The notes under the pieces were generated by a model. It made no database searches. It saw nothing but the letters and a program-made list of their open reading frames with translations, and was not told the origin of the DNA. DNA of 64,000 nt from Bryoerythrophyllum caledonicum (Eukaryota > Streptophyta > Bryopsida > Pottiales > Pottiaceae). The stretch is taken from NCBI GenBank assembly GCA_963971425.1, contig OZ020514.1:21921406-21985405 (forward strand), in the 5' to 3' direction. The translations under genes and the position numbers were made by a program. Of the stretch, positions 53,460 through 64,000 are shown one piece after another (positions within the stretch are counted from its first letter, which is position 1; each line of letters starts with the position of its first letter).

Positions 53460-56400
53460 ATGGTTGCTACGCAAGATGATGTTGATGGAGATATCGTTGT
53501 CTATGGTCCCGGTCCAGGAGTACCAATTTCATTTGTTGTTGGTCAAGATGGCATCTCTGTTGTTTCTGCTCATCGTCTACGTTTTTGTTTCGGTATTCTT
53601 GAGGGTACAATGCATGTGGACGAGGAAGTCTTTGATATGATCACCGGAGAAATGACTCATATCGTAGCTCAGACTTGTACAACTCAAGACGAGGGACCTG
53701 TATATTTGTTAAAACTGAGAAAATATAGAGCGTATGGTCTAAAAGATAGCAGCATCCGTGCCTCTCTTGATTATCTAACTCCTAAACTGTCATCATCTTC
53801 TTCGCAAATTACTCCTCCACTTCATAAAGTGAAACTGGAACCGAGTGACACTTGTATTCATTTACTCAGTGACAACTCGGATAGTGACTGTCTCTTTCAA
53901 TCTATAGGCATTTCAGGAGCTCGCTTTTCCTCAACACCAATGTCTTCTCAGTCCAGTCGACCATCCACTTCAAAGCCTCCCCGACCTCTCTCCACCTCCA
54001 ATAGCATCATCGATTGCATACGTGAACTTAGTTCCCAACGGAGATCCAAGTCTCATCTTAGTAAAGTAGACTTTGATTCCATCAAAATAGAGAAGGTAGA
54101 TTTTCTCCCCCCCTCCTTCTATGGGGACATTATTTTTTATCTACCTCCAGTCGGAAAGACTAACTCCTCCTCTCAAGTCGGTCTACTACAAGGTATGGAC
54201 AAGAGACACGATGGTCATGCCTAGTCTCGTACCATAACATCTCATATCATAAACAAGTCGAACTCGTCGTTCAGAATTTCTAGATGCCTTGGACATCTCC
54301 ACTGTATGAATTCTGAGTGCCAGTATCTAAAACGGGTCCATTGTACGTCAACCGCTAACGAAACTGAATGGAATGGTTTTTGTCCCAATCCCTTTGATGT
54401 TCGTAGTTCTCCCCCTTCGCTATCCACTCTAGTTTGTAGTACCTATCAACACCCCCCTACATGTTTAGAAACTTGCATGGCAATAATTTACTATGCCTTT
54501 GGCCATGACCAAATGATTCGTGCATGTATCCATTTGGGAACATACAATCACCCACTAAAACTAGGGATGTGTAGAGAGTCAACCGTGAAGCTCCGTAGCC
54601 TCATTAGAGAGCAGGTAGAACGAACTTCTGCTGCAACAAATTTTTCTATCGTTCTTGAGGCTAGCAAGGAGTTTCTAAGAGAATTATTGCTCTATTTTGA
54701 AGGCGTTCCTCAAAAGACTCTTCCATTTGAAGAGCTTATACCTGTTTTAGATAAGTTCAAGCAGATGACGTTTCCAAGTATTCGCAAGGAGGTCACTACG
54801 TTCAAGTATTTGAGACGTTTTGGTGTGATGGACAACATTACCAGATCAAGGGGGGCTTCCAATTGGGCCTTTGTTCAGGAGAACAAGTTTCCCGGTCAAA
54901 GAACAGACTTCCATAAGGTATTCCTATTTAAGATGGCCGAAGTTGGACTAGGGAGCGGTGTGGACTTAGTATGACGCATGCAACCACAAGGTGACCTTGG
55001 AGACGCTTGGATCACGTTCGATCACGTGAAACGAGTGAAGGACTGGACAACTATGGCATGCCATGTCTATGACTCAACATATTGCCGTGTGATGACAATT
55101 GCAGTTTGTGACATGCAGTCTGAAGATGTAGCAGCACAGCTAATCTTTCGGCAGAATCTCAATGCAGTGGCAGCTAGGCATGGTATCCATGACGTCACGT
55201 TTAAGGGCTTGGATGGCGGACAATGCTCAAGAAAACTAGAATGCACTCTGCATTACCTACGGAGATGGGGATGCAAAGAAGCCCATGGATAATCGAGAGC
55301 GCACATGTCTATTCCACTAGGCACAGTCACTCAAGAAACATACAAAGGCGGATATTTGAGCTGTCTCCGAGAACAACACTAACAACTTTGCAAGCCATAC
55401 AAGAATGCCAAGACACTCGAGGAGGCAAACACTAAGTGTACAGCTATCAAATCATGGTGGTTGTCATCACGAGCAACAACGAATGAAGGAGTTGTTTGCT
55501 TAGACCTTTGGCTCGCATTTTGGCATTTCCGATATAGATAGTGGGGAGGCTTTTTGGAACTTGTAAGTTCTTTTTTAACATTACTACATTTGAATGTGCG
55601 TGTTTTGGCAAGCCCCTCCTCTTAAGGGTGCAGTTACTTATCTAAGGGTTCAACTGACTTAATGTTTTTTAAGCTCTTAGTGCTTACGTATTTTTCAACT
55701 TTTGCAGGCTCTTTCTGAAGCGGAATTGGCTGAAATGCCATTGTGCAACCTTGCAAAATCCGTTCACAATAAATGGTTACAACAATCAGAAAAAAGAGGT
55801 ACCGATCTCTACGTGGCAACTGTTGATGATATGTTTTGTGCTTTCATGCAAGTGGTTGCATACTATCAATTCTAAAAGAGTGAGAAGCCAGGAACAGGAC
55901 CGGGAAAGGATGAACTTCGACTTCGAATTGCTCAGCGTACCGCTCATCGCTCACGTAACTCCAACGTTCTACATGAGGCCCATGCAAAAATGCCTGGAGG
56001 TAATGAGTTCTACACTTGCGATCCTCATTTAGAGGGAGAAAAGGTTTTTATGCATTGAAGCAAAAGACAGATCTTCCTCCTAGATCTGAGTTTGACTCAC
56101 ATAGGCCAGATAAGATAAGTATCTTCCATCCTCGGTTTCAGAAACGACCATTTTCGCGCACTATCCACGACCTCACTTCCGACGAAGATGTTTTAGAAGA
56201 AGCTCAAATGGCTCCAAAGGTTGTTTTCCCTTCTCCTACAACTCTTGCACCAACTGCGCGGATGAAACACGTGAAGGCTGTCCAGGAAACTGACTGTCAT
56301 GAGATTGTATGGCATATTGCTCGCCTTCCAAAGACACATGTGAAAGCTTGTTTTTCTCAACAGGCCATCACAAGGAAGAAGTGTGTGGCACGGACTGTCA

Positions 56401-57120
56401 AGGATGGTAAAAGTACAACGGCACCAACTAACACATGTACGATGGATAGTTACAAAAAGAATCATTATTTTGGTTATCGAAGATGCAAACGGAGGATATT
56501 CGGTTATCGAGAGATGTGTGAAGGGCACTAGAAGGAAATGGATTGTCTCCAAGCCCGACGTTCCTACTGTATGGCCAGTGAAAATCGGCACCAATCTTCG
56601 CAAGAAAGAGATATTTGCATTTGAAGATGTCGGATTCCAATTGGCCGAATGCGTGGAGTTTTCTCCTCGGGAACTATTTGGGGATCAAGGAGGTCCATTG
56701 GACTTCTCATCATTTTCAACCCTGAAAGAGCCTACCGTGCATCCCTCGAAGCAGTTTGGAAAGGTCATTCGAAGAAATCCCAAAGCTCCTACTATAGCAC
56801 ATTAGAATAGTTGCGCATCTGCTTTGTTTGTCGTTGGCAAGATATGTAAAGTTCATATGATTCCTCCTCCAGGGTTTGGCTGCATTAAGTCATTCAAGTC
56901 CAGAAGCATTTCAAAGGTTTCAAAGTACGTCCTAAGTACCGGCCAATTTCCCAGTTGTGATTGTCCATCTTTCATGGACATGAAGAATAAGTCACTCGCC
57001 AAACATGGACAATGGATATATTGTTAGCATCTCTATTATGTCTTCACCATAGTTTGCGGGTTAGATCTCGATATGGATGTCTTTATGCATGCCCCTAGTT
57101 TCAGCTTCAACAAGATTAAG
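53460..57120 (+). pseudogene. MULE-like transposase relic with SWIM-type zinc finger
   Basis: The proposed start (53460) begins VATQDDVDGDIVVYGPG. Then come a Ser-rich linker, MDKRHDGHA (54190), and a cysteine region HLHCMNSECQYLKRVHC. The central part has TTFKYLRRFGVMD, VFLFKMAEVGLGSGVDL, AWITFDHVKRVKDWTTMACH and VMTIAVCDMQSEDVAAQ, as in MULE transposase cores. After a spacer, 55706-56035 has MPLCNLAKSVHNKWLQQ and KMPGGNEFYTCDPHLEG. The end (56824-57120) has SCDCPSFMDMKNKSLAKHGQ and IYC-stop-HLYYVFTIVCGLD, a CxC...CxH-like SWIM finger. Stops include TGA 54973-54975, TAG 55237-55239 and 55318-55320, and a TAA after YYQF, plus frameshifts. No terminal inverted repeats were found. The family match is from motif memory. 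Confidence 0.5.
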
Positions 57121-58080
57121 CGAGTTTTACAAATCCTTTCTGTGAAGCACACAGTCTTCTATTAGTAGTAGACTACATTGGATTTCATTGTATGATCATC
57201 TAACAATTGTAATGAAAAATTGGTGAGACTAAAAAAGCCACCACTTGAGTTTGTTACATTTGTGTACAGAACTTACTTCCTTTAAAATGGTGTTTTTTTC
57301 TTCTCTTTGATGTTTTTTTTCCATCCATGAATATTTATTGTACTCAAATCAATATAATATTCAATTGAATTGTCTCCAAAAATTGCAGTCGTATCTGTCA
57401 ACCTACGGTTATAAGTCTTACTCGCGCCGTACATGAACCCTACTCCACGGTCATAGGTTCTTTTTTTGCATGCTTTTTTCAGTAAATATTGCTTGCAAAA
57501 TATACTATTTTGTTTTGTTTTTAATGAATTAATTTTAAAATTAGAATATTTCATTATGTGCCTCATAGCTCACGACTTACGAGTCACGGCTCACGACTCA
57601 TACGCTAGCTTCGTTCCCAATATACCAAGATTGAAATAATTCAAGGTAGATTCCACAGTCACAACTCAACATTATGGAGAATTAGGGATGGTGAGCCACG
57701 CGTCATGCGTCCCGTCTTGATGTCTTATAGGAAGTACTATCTCCGCCGCCAGCCTTCAGCATCACTTGAATCATGAGAAGGTAGTCGGATGATTGATATG
57801 TACTGGGTCTTTGACCGCCCTTTCCATTTCGGCAGTGGCTTGTTTGAAATCTACAATGGAACCTGCCTGGAGGAAGCCTGAGTAGTCTCTAATTTTTTTG
57901 ATTTGCGACTATGTAAAAATTTAACTACTTGAAGATGTGGACTATTCATTGGACAATGAAGTAAGCAATTCCATGTGGACTTGAGCAAGGCAAATTCCGT
58001 TGGACCTTGAGACTATATCATTCACATAGCTACTCACTCTGATCCGGTGGAAGTACCATCTATAGATGAATTGCAGTTTC
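57121..58080. other. Non-coding spacer
   Basis: AT-rich then mixed sequence. It holds a short iterated CTCACGACT / TACGAGTCACGG motif at about 57568-57600. No gene seen. Confidence 0.45.
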
Positions 58081-58087
58081 TTACTCA

Positions 58088-58372
58088 GTGGAGATCTCCG
58101 GATTTGATTATGTGCTCTTTAGTTTGCCTAGGTATTGTCATGAACATAGGCTCACTTTCTACTGTGGACCCTATTCTAGAGAACGATAGATGTGATTCTC
58201 CTATTCGGAGATCTCCGGTCGTATCATCACCAGATGTACATGGCAGTATATGAAACTCCTTCCCTACACCTTTCTTGAAGATAACATTTGGCATTATAGC
58301 AGCCGGTGTCAGCTATCGAAGTTAGAGAGAAGCGGAACTTCTACAATATAAACAACTGAAGATCTCTGGTCA
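58088..58372. repeat. Possible third palindrome family near FCP array 3
   Basis: GTGGAGATCTCCGGAT (from about 58088), TCGGAGATCTCCGGTC (about 58203) and the weaker GAAGATCTCTGG (about 58361) share GGAGATCTCC. Two good copies are too few to prove a family. Confidence 0.4.
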
Positions 58373-59032
58373 CCTTCTAGCGGGACATGTGGGACTTTCA
58401 GTATTCCGCTACCATACATCAGACAATTGTGACACTGTCACTACTCTACGTATCATAAAGGAAGTGAATGCAAGACCTCGGCTCTGCTTATCTACAAGAT
58501 GACTTGCGGGAGTTGAAGAGAGGATGTCGTACTCAGGGTCGAACTTCAATTGTCTTCATAGCCGTAGATCCCCAGTCCACTTCCGCGAGGACGTGGATGA
58601 CTTATCAAGATTCAACTACTATACAACAAAAATTTAGATATTGTGACTATTCACCATATCCCAAATGCACTAAATAGAAGAGCTTTGCAGTGAACATTTA
58701 GATGAAGATGATCCTGGAGTGATGCTACTTGACGTTTCTGTGGGCGACACTGCAGCATATACTCCACAGTGTGACTCTCTGTTGGCAGAACGACATTGTT
58801 GAAATGTCAATGCTCCAAGCGCTAAAATCTACTATACTATTCCTATACAACTTTACGTATCATTGTACACAGGACGGACACTGGACGTGGACCCATGTTT
58901 TTTTGTCCTTCTCCACTATACTACCACAAAAATGCTCCTCAAGGTCAAAGTGCTCCTCAAGGTGGGATTCCTCCAAATCAATAAGGTGTTCATGCAAGCC
59001 TGAGTCTAACAAAGGAGAACGAACTTTATGAC

Positions 59033-60060
59033 CTAAGGGAGAATGGCATTCTTGTCCAACTTTGTTGATTTTAAGTTGAATGTCAAACGGTGCATGACAT
59101 TCAGAGGACTATTCTTGACATTTCCGTAAGGACAGTCGTGAAACAAGAGGGTGTTTTGGCTATTTGCGCTAGTTCCTAACACCGCCTTTTGACTCAAAAA
59201 TAACGTAGACAGTCTCATGAGGTAAAGCTTATGGTTTCCTACCAAATACTTAGCTAGATCATAGTAGGAATTATCCAATATATGACTGACCAGACTAAGT
59301 TTTGGGCAGTGGCCTCTCAGGGCTTTCATTTGAATAGCCAGCCTAACCTGACTATTGCAACTCTAAAGCACATCAATGAAAGGATCCACACAAAAGTTTA
59401 TAAAGTTTTTACTCTCAAAAGGCACGGCCGATTCTTTGACCAAGGAAAGGCAATCAGCCAACAGGTGTACAGGGCTACAAAAATTCTGGGTTTTTTTCAT
59501 GCCTTCTAGGAACTTTGAGACCTTAAAGAGAATAAAGGTCTCATTGGCAAAGGTCTTGACAGAATTCATGGTGAAGGACTCCGGATGGATGGCATTACAT
59601 CGACTATTGTTGACATCTGAAAAAAAAGAGTCCTCAATCAATAGGGTGTTGCTGCTATTCGCTATAGTTCTTTTTTGACTGTAGGGACTCATAAAAAGCA
59701 TAGGCAACATCTTTAAGAAGAATTTCCGACCTCCAACACGAAACCTTCGAACCTCGTAGTGGGAATGGTCAAAAACATGACTGAACCATCTAACGCTAAG
59801 GCATGCATCATTAATGGTTCTAATTTCATTGACATGCCTCCCGGGATTCTTGGAACTCCAGATCACAATAGTAAAGTTCTTAACACAGTAGTTGAGAGAT
59901 TCAACCATGCGAGGACAAATCTTGTTTTACAATGATCCGTTTTTGTCAACATCCTCTGCGAGTAAGAGATTGTTTATTTGGAGGACAAAGAAATAATTAG
60001 TGAGTGTTTCTCTGCCCACCAGAATGATGTGCTCAAATGCCTTCGTATCTCGGTTTGCTC
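59033..60060 (-). pseudogene. FCP array 3: two FCP1-like modules, decayed
   Basis: Module 1 (about 60050-59363) reads NYFFVLQINNLLLAEDV at motif I, then FTIVIWSSKNPGRHVNE, FFLKMLPMLFMSPY, NTLLIEDSFFSDVNNSRCN and AIHPESF. The D-x-D is Q-I-N, and a stop lies between motif I and 59908. Module 2 (59329-59033) keeps KLYLMRLSTLFLSQKAVLG, NTLLFHDCPYGNVKNSPLN and LTFNLKST but lacks a visible motif I. It is closest to FCPa modules 1 and 2 (YLKRLSTLLLS, NVKNSPYN). No DUF7869 gene is visible nearby. Confidence 0.65.
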
Positions 60061-60199
60061 CTTCTTCATCGACAACATGAGTTGATACAATAGAACGAGT
60101 TGGTACAGCAACATGAAGAATACCCGATTGAACTGTAGATTCATAGATGTATAGAAGATACTAGATATACAGTCCAAGGACAATCCACAAAACATAAGA

Positions 60200-61300
60200 A
60201 GATGAGAATAAATAAGGATTACTCATTGCAAACTCATAAGTACAAACATTGCAAATGAGTACTGTGTTTACGGAGTCTAGTGTTTTTATAAACAAGATAG
60301 TGTGCTAAAGAGCAAGAGATGTCTGCTAGATGCACTATATCGTGACTAACCTCAGGAAGTATTGCATGTGTTGTGCGTCTCAAAAGGAGCAGTAGGGAAA
60401 AGAGTTGTCTTGATATGATCCGCAGAATCAGAGGACATCAACAATTTTCTTGGTGTAGAAATCCACACTATCCCCCTCTTTTTGCCTTTCTATCATTTCT
60501 TGGGAGGATGTGGCAACCCCTCGCAAGATGGCACCTCCTTGTTGTTTTTGGAATTGCTCTTTGTTGATGCACCCCAAAAGAAATGGCACCTTCTACCAAC
60601 GGTGTCTTCGTGTTTGTGGAATTGCTCCTCTACTTCTTTTGTGGTGGCTCACTGGCGGCGGAACTTTGAGGAGTCTCATCTCTTGTGGCTTCGGAAGGCG
60701 AAACAGCAGTACTACGGTGCGCATGAATAACCTTTATACTAGGTTGCTTCTTCCTAGTGCCCACTGCTGAAACTACTGCTTCTGCACAACATCACCGGTT
60801 TTTGGAATAGTCGACGAGCTTGGCTTTGAAGAAGACGTCAGATTTTTACGCAGTAGATGCCCACTATATTCAACAAGGCTTGGAATAGGCGGCTTTGGTG
60901 GCCTGTCGACGCTTGAGTTGACTGAGATTATAGGTTATGGATGGATAAATGCGATTTGTGTACACACAACCGTTTCAGCGGCAGGTTGTGCAAACATGGG
61001 GACAATCATATGGCTCGCGGCACCACTCCGGAGCCCCGCCTTAGGTGGTTCCATAGATGATGTCTTTCTTTTGTTGTGTGGCATGATCAAGTGTGCTTCA
61101 TCAAAATGAACACCTAAGCTTGCTTTTGTGATCTATCCACCATTCAGCACCTCGTCATAGAGTACGATAACATTCCTTTTATCATCACCTAGTTTGGTCC
61201 CATTCTTTGAATCTTGGTCCGATATATTCTATTTGACCACCTCATTGGATTCCACAGTAGGCACAGCTCGGGTTGCCGGCGCAAACAAGTAAGCTCTCTT
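60200..61300. other. Unrecognised region with a short duplicated segment
   Basis: GATGGCACCTCCTTGTTGTT.. and AATGGCACCTTCTACCAACG.. (about 60525-60625) are diverged copies sharing GTGGAATTGCTC-like ends. Open frames are short and overlapping with no domain. Confidence 0.4.
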
Positions 61301-61318
61301 TGATAGAAAGGACACAGT

Positions 61319-61339
61319 GTGGGAGTCTGAAACTCCCAC
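61319..61339. repeat. Hairpin GTGGGAGT/ACTCCCAC
   Basis: 8-bp perfect arms (61319-61326, 61332-61339) with a 5-nt loop. Confidence 0.7.
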
Positions 61340-64000
61340 TTGGTTGCTCCTATTAAAAAAAATTAGCTAAAATTGTGATTATCAGCTTTGATAACCAGCA
61401 AAGTAGTTAGTATTACGTAAATGTTGGTTGTATAATAATTAGTGAAAGTAGGTGAATGCTTAACTAGTGAATGAGTGTTATAGTGGTGATATAGCTGGGC
61501 CTTAAAACCACCAAGGTTATGCCCGATAACCTTGGAAGTATGCTTGGAAAGGATCTCCGGGGCAAAAGTCCATATCACCACTTAAAACTAATTTAGCTAG
61601 TCAAAGTCTTCATCAAGTAGATAGACTAGTTATTAGATTTTCTTTCTAGTTTAATTGTGTAGGTTTCCTTTCTAGTTTATTTGTTGTTGAAAACTAAAAT
61701 TCGTATTTGAAAGAATAGGAATTTAGTTTTAAATGAAAGAAATATATAAAAAGGAGAAAAATATATATATATATATTGGTTGATAACCGATCGATATCCG
61801 GGTATCAACCGAGTACTGGGTATCAATTGGGTACCGGCCATGAGTCCGAGACGTCGACACCATGCGGCCATAACGAAGAGGATTTTGAAGAAGTTGCATT
61901 CACGTAGTCAAGAAAAAAACACCTAGGGTTTTCAAAGAAAGATTTAGTGGAGGTTGTGAGTGAATAGGCCACCGCAAGGAGAGGAGTTGTACAAGTGAAG
62001 GAAAAATGTGAAGCCGTAAGGGTTTGAGAAATTTCAAACTAGGATTTTAAACTAAGGTTTGGAATGAAGAGTTGCAAGGAGGTTGCGGGTACAACAAGGA
62101 AGTGGCAATTACAAGGTGTGGAGGCGATGTGAGGAGGTTCATGACCGCAGGGAGAAGATTCATAGACTAAACTACGATTGAAAGAAGTTGCTACTGCAAC
62201 AAAGAGGTGGTAAGAATTGTGAAACACGATGCTTCTTGCCAATTGTTGGATTTTTCTTGTTTGTAGAATTTTCTTGTTTGTAAATCCTCTTCTTTCACTT
62301 GTTGCTCTCATATTCTTTCCTCGAGATGATTCTCAATTATCTTTTCTTCCCGATCTATAGAAAGCCTCCCGGTAGATTCTATTTTGACCTTGTGTGTCCT
62401 ATTTTAGTAGAGTGATTGATGTTAATACAGGCACATCACAAAGCTAATCCATTTCAAACGACATAGCTCTACCGGTAACACTGATGCTTTCAAGATTGAT
62501 CAAAACAAGTGGGAGGGGATTGCGAAAGAAGAACAATTTGAAGAAGGTGGTTGAGTTTTTAAGCTCAATCTTCTGGTCAATCCTTCCATGGATCAACCGG
62601 GAGGTAATTCTACTCTTCCGGATGGGGCTTTCGGTTTAGCCTATGTTATATGTTAAATCTTATTGTGGATTTATTCTATCCGTTGACAGGATGTTGCTAG
62701 GTGCGGCAAATTGTTGCTAGAGTGAGAATAGAGATGTCAATGGGGCCCCATTGTGCACAAGGTTACTACCACTAGAGTGATTTCTTGAGCTACCTACTTT
62801 TGTTAGAGAATGTTTTACTGGTTTGGGACCGGGACTCTTCCGATTTACCGGTCTAATCGGTAATCCGCCAATAACTAGGCAATCTAGGAGCTAGAATGTG
62901 TTTGTCCTTTTGTGGATCTAGTTTTTGGAGGGTAGCAATTGACTTTTGTGCACTCTCTAGGAGCTAGATGTCGTTTCCCACTTTTTGAGGATCTAATTTT
63001 GGAGGGTAGCTTGTGACCTTTGTATACTTAAAGAGTCTTGGTTGAAGTACTATTCTCTTTGTTTCTTTGCTTGTGTCTTGCCTTCATTACTTGTGTCCAT
63101 ATCCTTTGTTGAGCTTGTGTAAGTAGACGGGGAGAGGATTGAGTCTTCCTAGTGAGTCTTTGCTAGGATGTGCAAGGTTGTGGCTTGTTGAATGTTATGT
63201 GATTGAATGTGAGTTGAAGCTTCCGGAGGGAGTAGGATATCCAAGTTAGAGAGGTGGAATAAGATCCGAGATCTACTCCAAATCCGTGACCGGTTGGACA
63301 GGAAAGAATTGCTTATTGGATGGGATCCAAGTAGCCCACGGCTATTTATGATAGCCTCCCTTAAATGGAAAGTGTTTGGATTGGTGGAAAGGAGGGGTGA
63401 TATCCCCCTTCTTGGTATACTGGGAGAAATCCCTGCTAAGCCTGAGTCCGGAGTATTTCGGGGTTTCTACCCTTACTATGGATGAGGTCTCTTGATCCCT
63501 GTGGAAGGTTGTCTTGCTTATGTAATATGCTAAGCATTAGATTGTTGTGATTTTTGTATCTTCTTTATTTGATTCATTGGGTGTGGTTGTAGTTGGAACC
63601 CGGCTTTGCATGATCGGTTTACCAGGACTATTTTCTAATAGATTGTGAAGGCCGGTAAACTAGCTGCAACATTTTAACTCTTTTAAGGTGTAGATTTAGA
63701 TTGTGGATATTGTGGCCTCTGGACTGTGACAACAGAGGGCAATGACTTTCCGGGCACTGTAAAAACTTACCGGAAAACTACTCTCACGTTCAAAAGAGTT
63801 TAAACTAAACATTTGTGGTTATTTGTTACCGGTCATTAGCGAGCCGCCGATGCTACCCGAACATCATAGCGCACAATATACTCAACCACAGCATCACTGC
63901 ATTTAAGAGAAAAAAATTTCGACGCCGCATGGAACTCTTGAGGAGCGGAGGTGGTATCTGGAGTAATTCCCTTTGAGAAAAGCCTTCCTCTGATTGCTAA
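61340..64000. other. Unannotated right end
   Basis: No convincing gene. It contains an AT microsatellite at about 61760-61780, repeated GATCTAGTTTTTGGAGGGTA / GATCTAATTTTGGAGGGTAG phrases (about 62925-63015), and a 63-codon frame at 63294-63485 without a known domain. Frequent ACCGG(T/C) motifs and long UTR-like sequence suggest an LTR-retrotransposon flank, but no LTR pair is visible within the window. Confidence 0.35.
61511..61535. repeat. Hairpin CCAAGGTTAT/ATAACCTTGG
   Basis: 10-bp perfect arms with loop GCCCG. No poly-T follows and no gene is adjacent. Confidence 0.8.

Noticed and set aside
63294-63485. 63-codon frame near the right end as a gene
   Set aside because: No domain, no supporting splice or promoter signals, and short enough to be chance.
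61340-64000. Gypsy-type LTR or leader sequence
   Set aside because: No paired LTR, primer site or coding domain is visible within the window, so I leave it unassigned.

Overview
The window looks like heterochromatic, repeat-dense DNA from a land plant, most likely a non-seed plant (bryophyte, lycophyte or fern). Signs are spliced genes with GT..AG introns, Ty1/copia elements (one primed by initiator-Met tRNA), telo-box-like TTTAGGG arrays, a plant-type MULE relative, and gene families I associate with non-seed plants and algae (DUF7869-type proteins, ParB-like proteins, FCP1/NIF-type HAD domains). The species assignment is inference. Almost every non-copia gene carries stops or frameshifts.

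The main discovery is a 9.14-kb DNA element at 13260-22402. It has 28-bp terminal inverted repeats (24/28 identical) and a 4-bp CAAC target duplication. It interrupts an FCP1-like gene, and the uninterrupted paralogue near 31725 supplies the empty site. Inside are a DUF7869 gene (leftward) and an FCP1-like gene (rightward), expressed divergently from a region holding a regular array of the palindrome GATCGTAGGATCCTACGATC. The same palindrome (tag 2) sits in the introns and both subterminal repeat blocks.

The surrounding DNA (1-13.26 kb and 22.4-35.9 kb) holds related but diverged genes of the same kinds: DUF7869 copies A and B, FCP1-like arrays L and R, and a ParB-like gene. These carry a different palindrome, GTCGGCTNNNAGCCGAC (tag 1), in introns and occasionally in frame in exons. 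The two palindromes do not mix. Arrays L and R form an inverted duplication (8633-13259 plus 22403-22766 versus about 31367-35938).

Layout: 1-2565 DUF7869 copy A (-); 4126-8627 ParB-like gene (+) split by a 1.66-kb insertion; 9065-13259 FCP array L (-); 13260-22402 the nested element; 22403-22769 5' part of array L; 22770-24559 solo LTR-like element; 24560-27782 DUF7869 copy B (+); 28342-35493 FCP array R (+); 36030-37918 second ParB-like gene (-); 38002-44650 decayed copia element with a solo LTR nested in one LTR; 45417-50288 near-intact copia element with 126-bp LTRs; 50711-51223 ABC-transporter remnant; 51840-52440 tandem repeats; 53460-57120 MULE-like transposase relic with a SWIM-type finger; 58088-58372 a possible third palindrome family; 59033-60060 third FCP array (-); 60200-64000 unrecognised sequence.

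My reading is that a family of plant DNA transposons combines a DUF7869 protein (candidate transposase) with tandem FCP1-like domains that have lost catalytic aspartates. Each lineage carries its own dispersed palindrome, plausibly its recognition site. The transposase and recognition roles are inferred.
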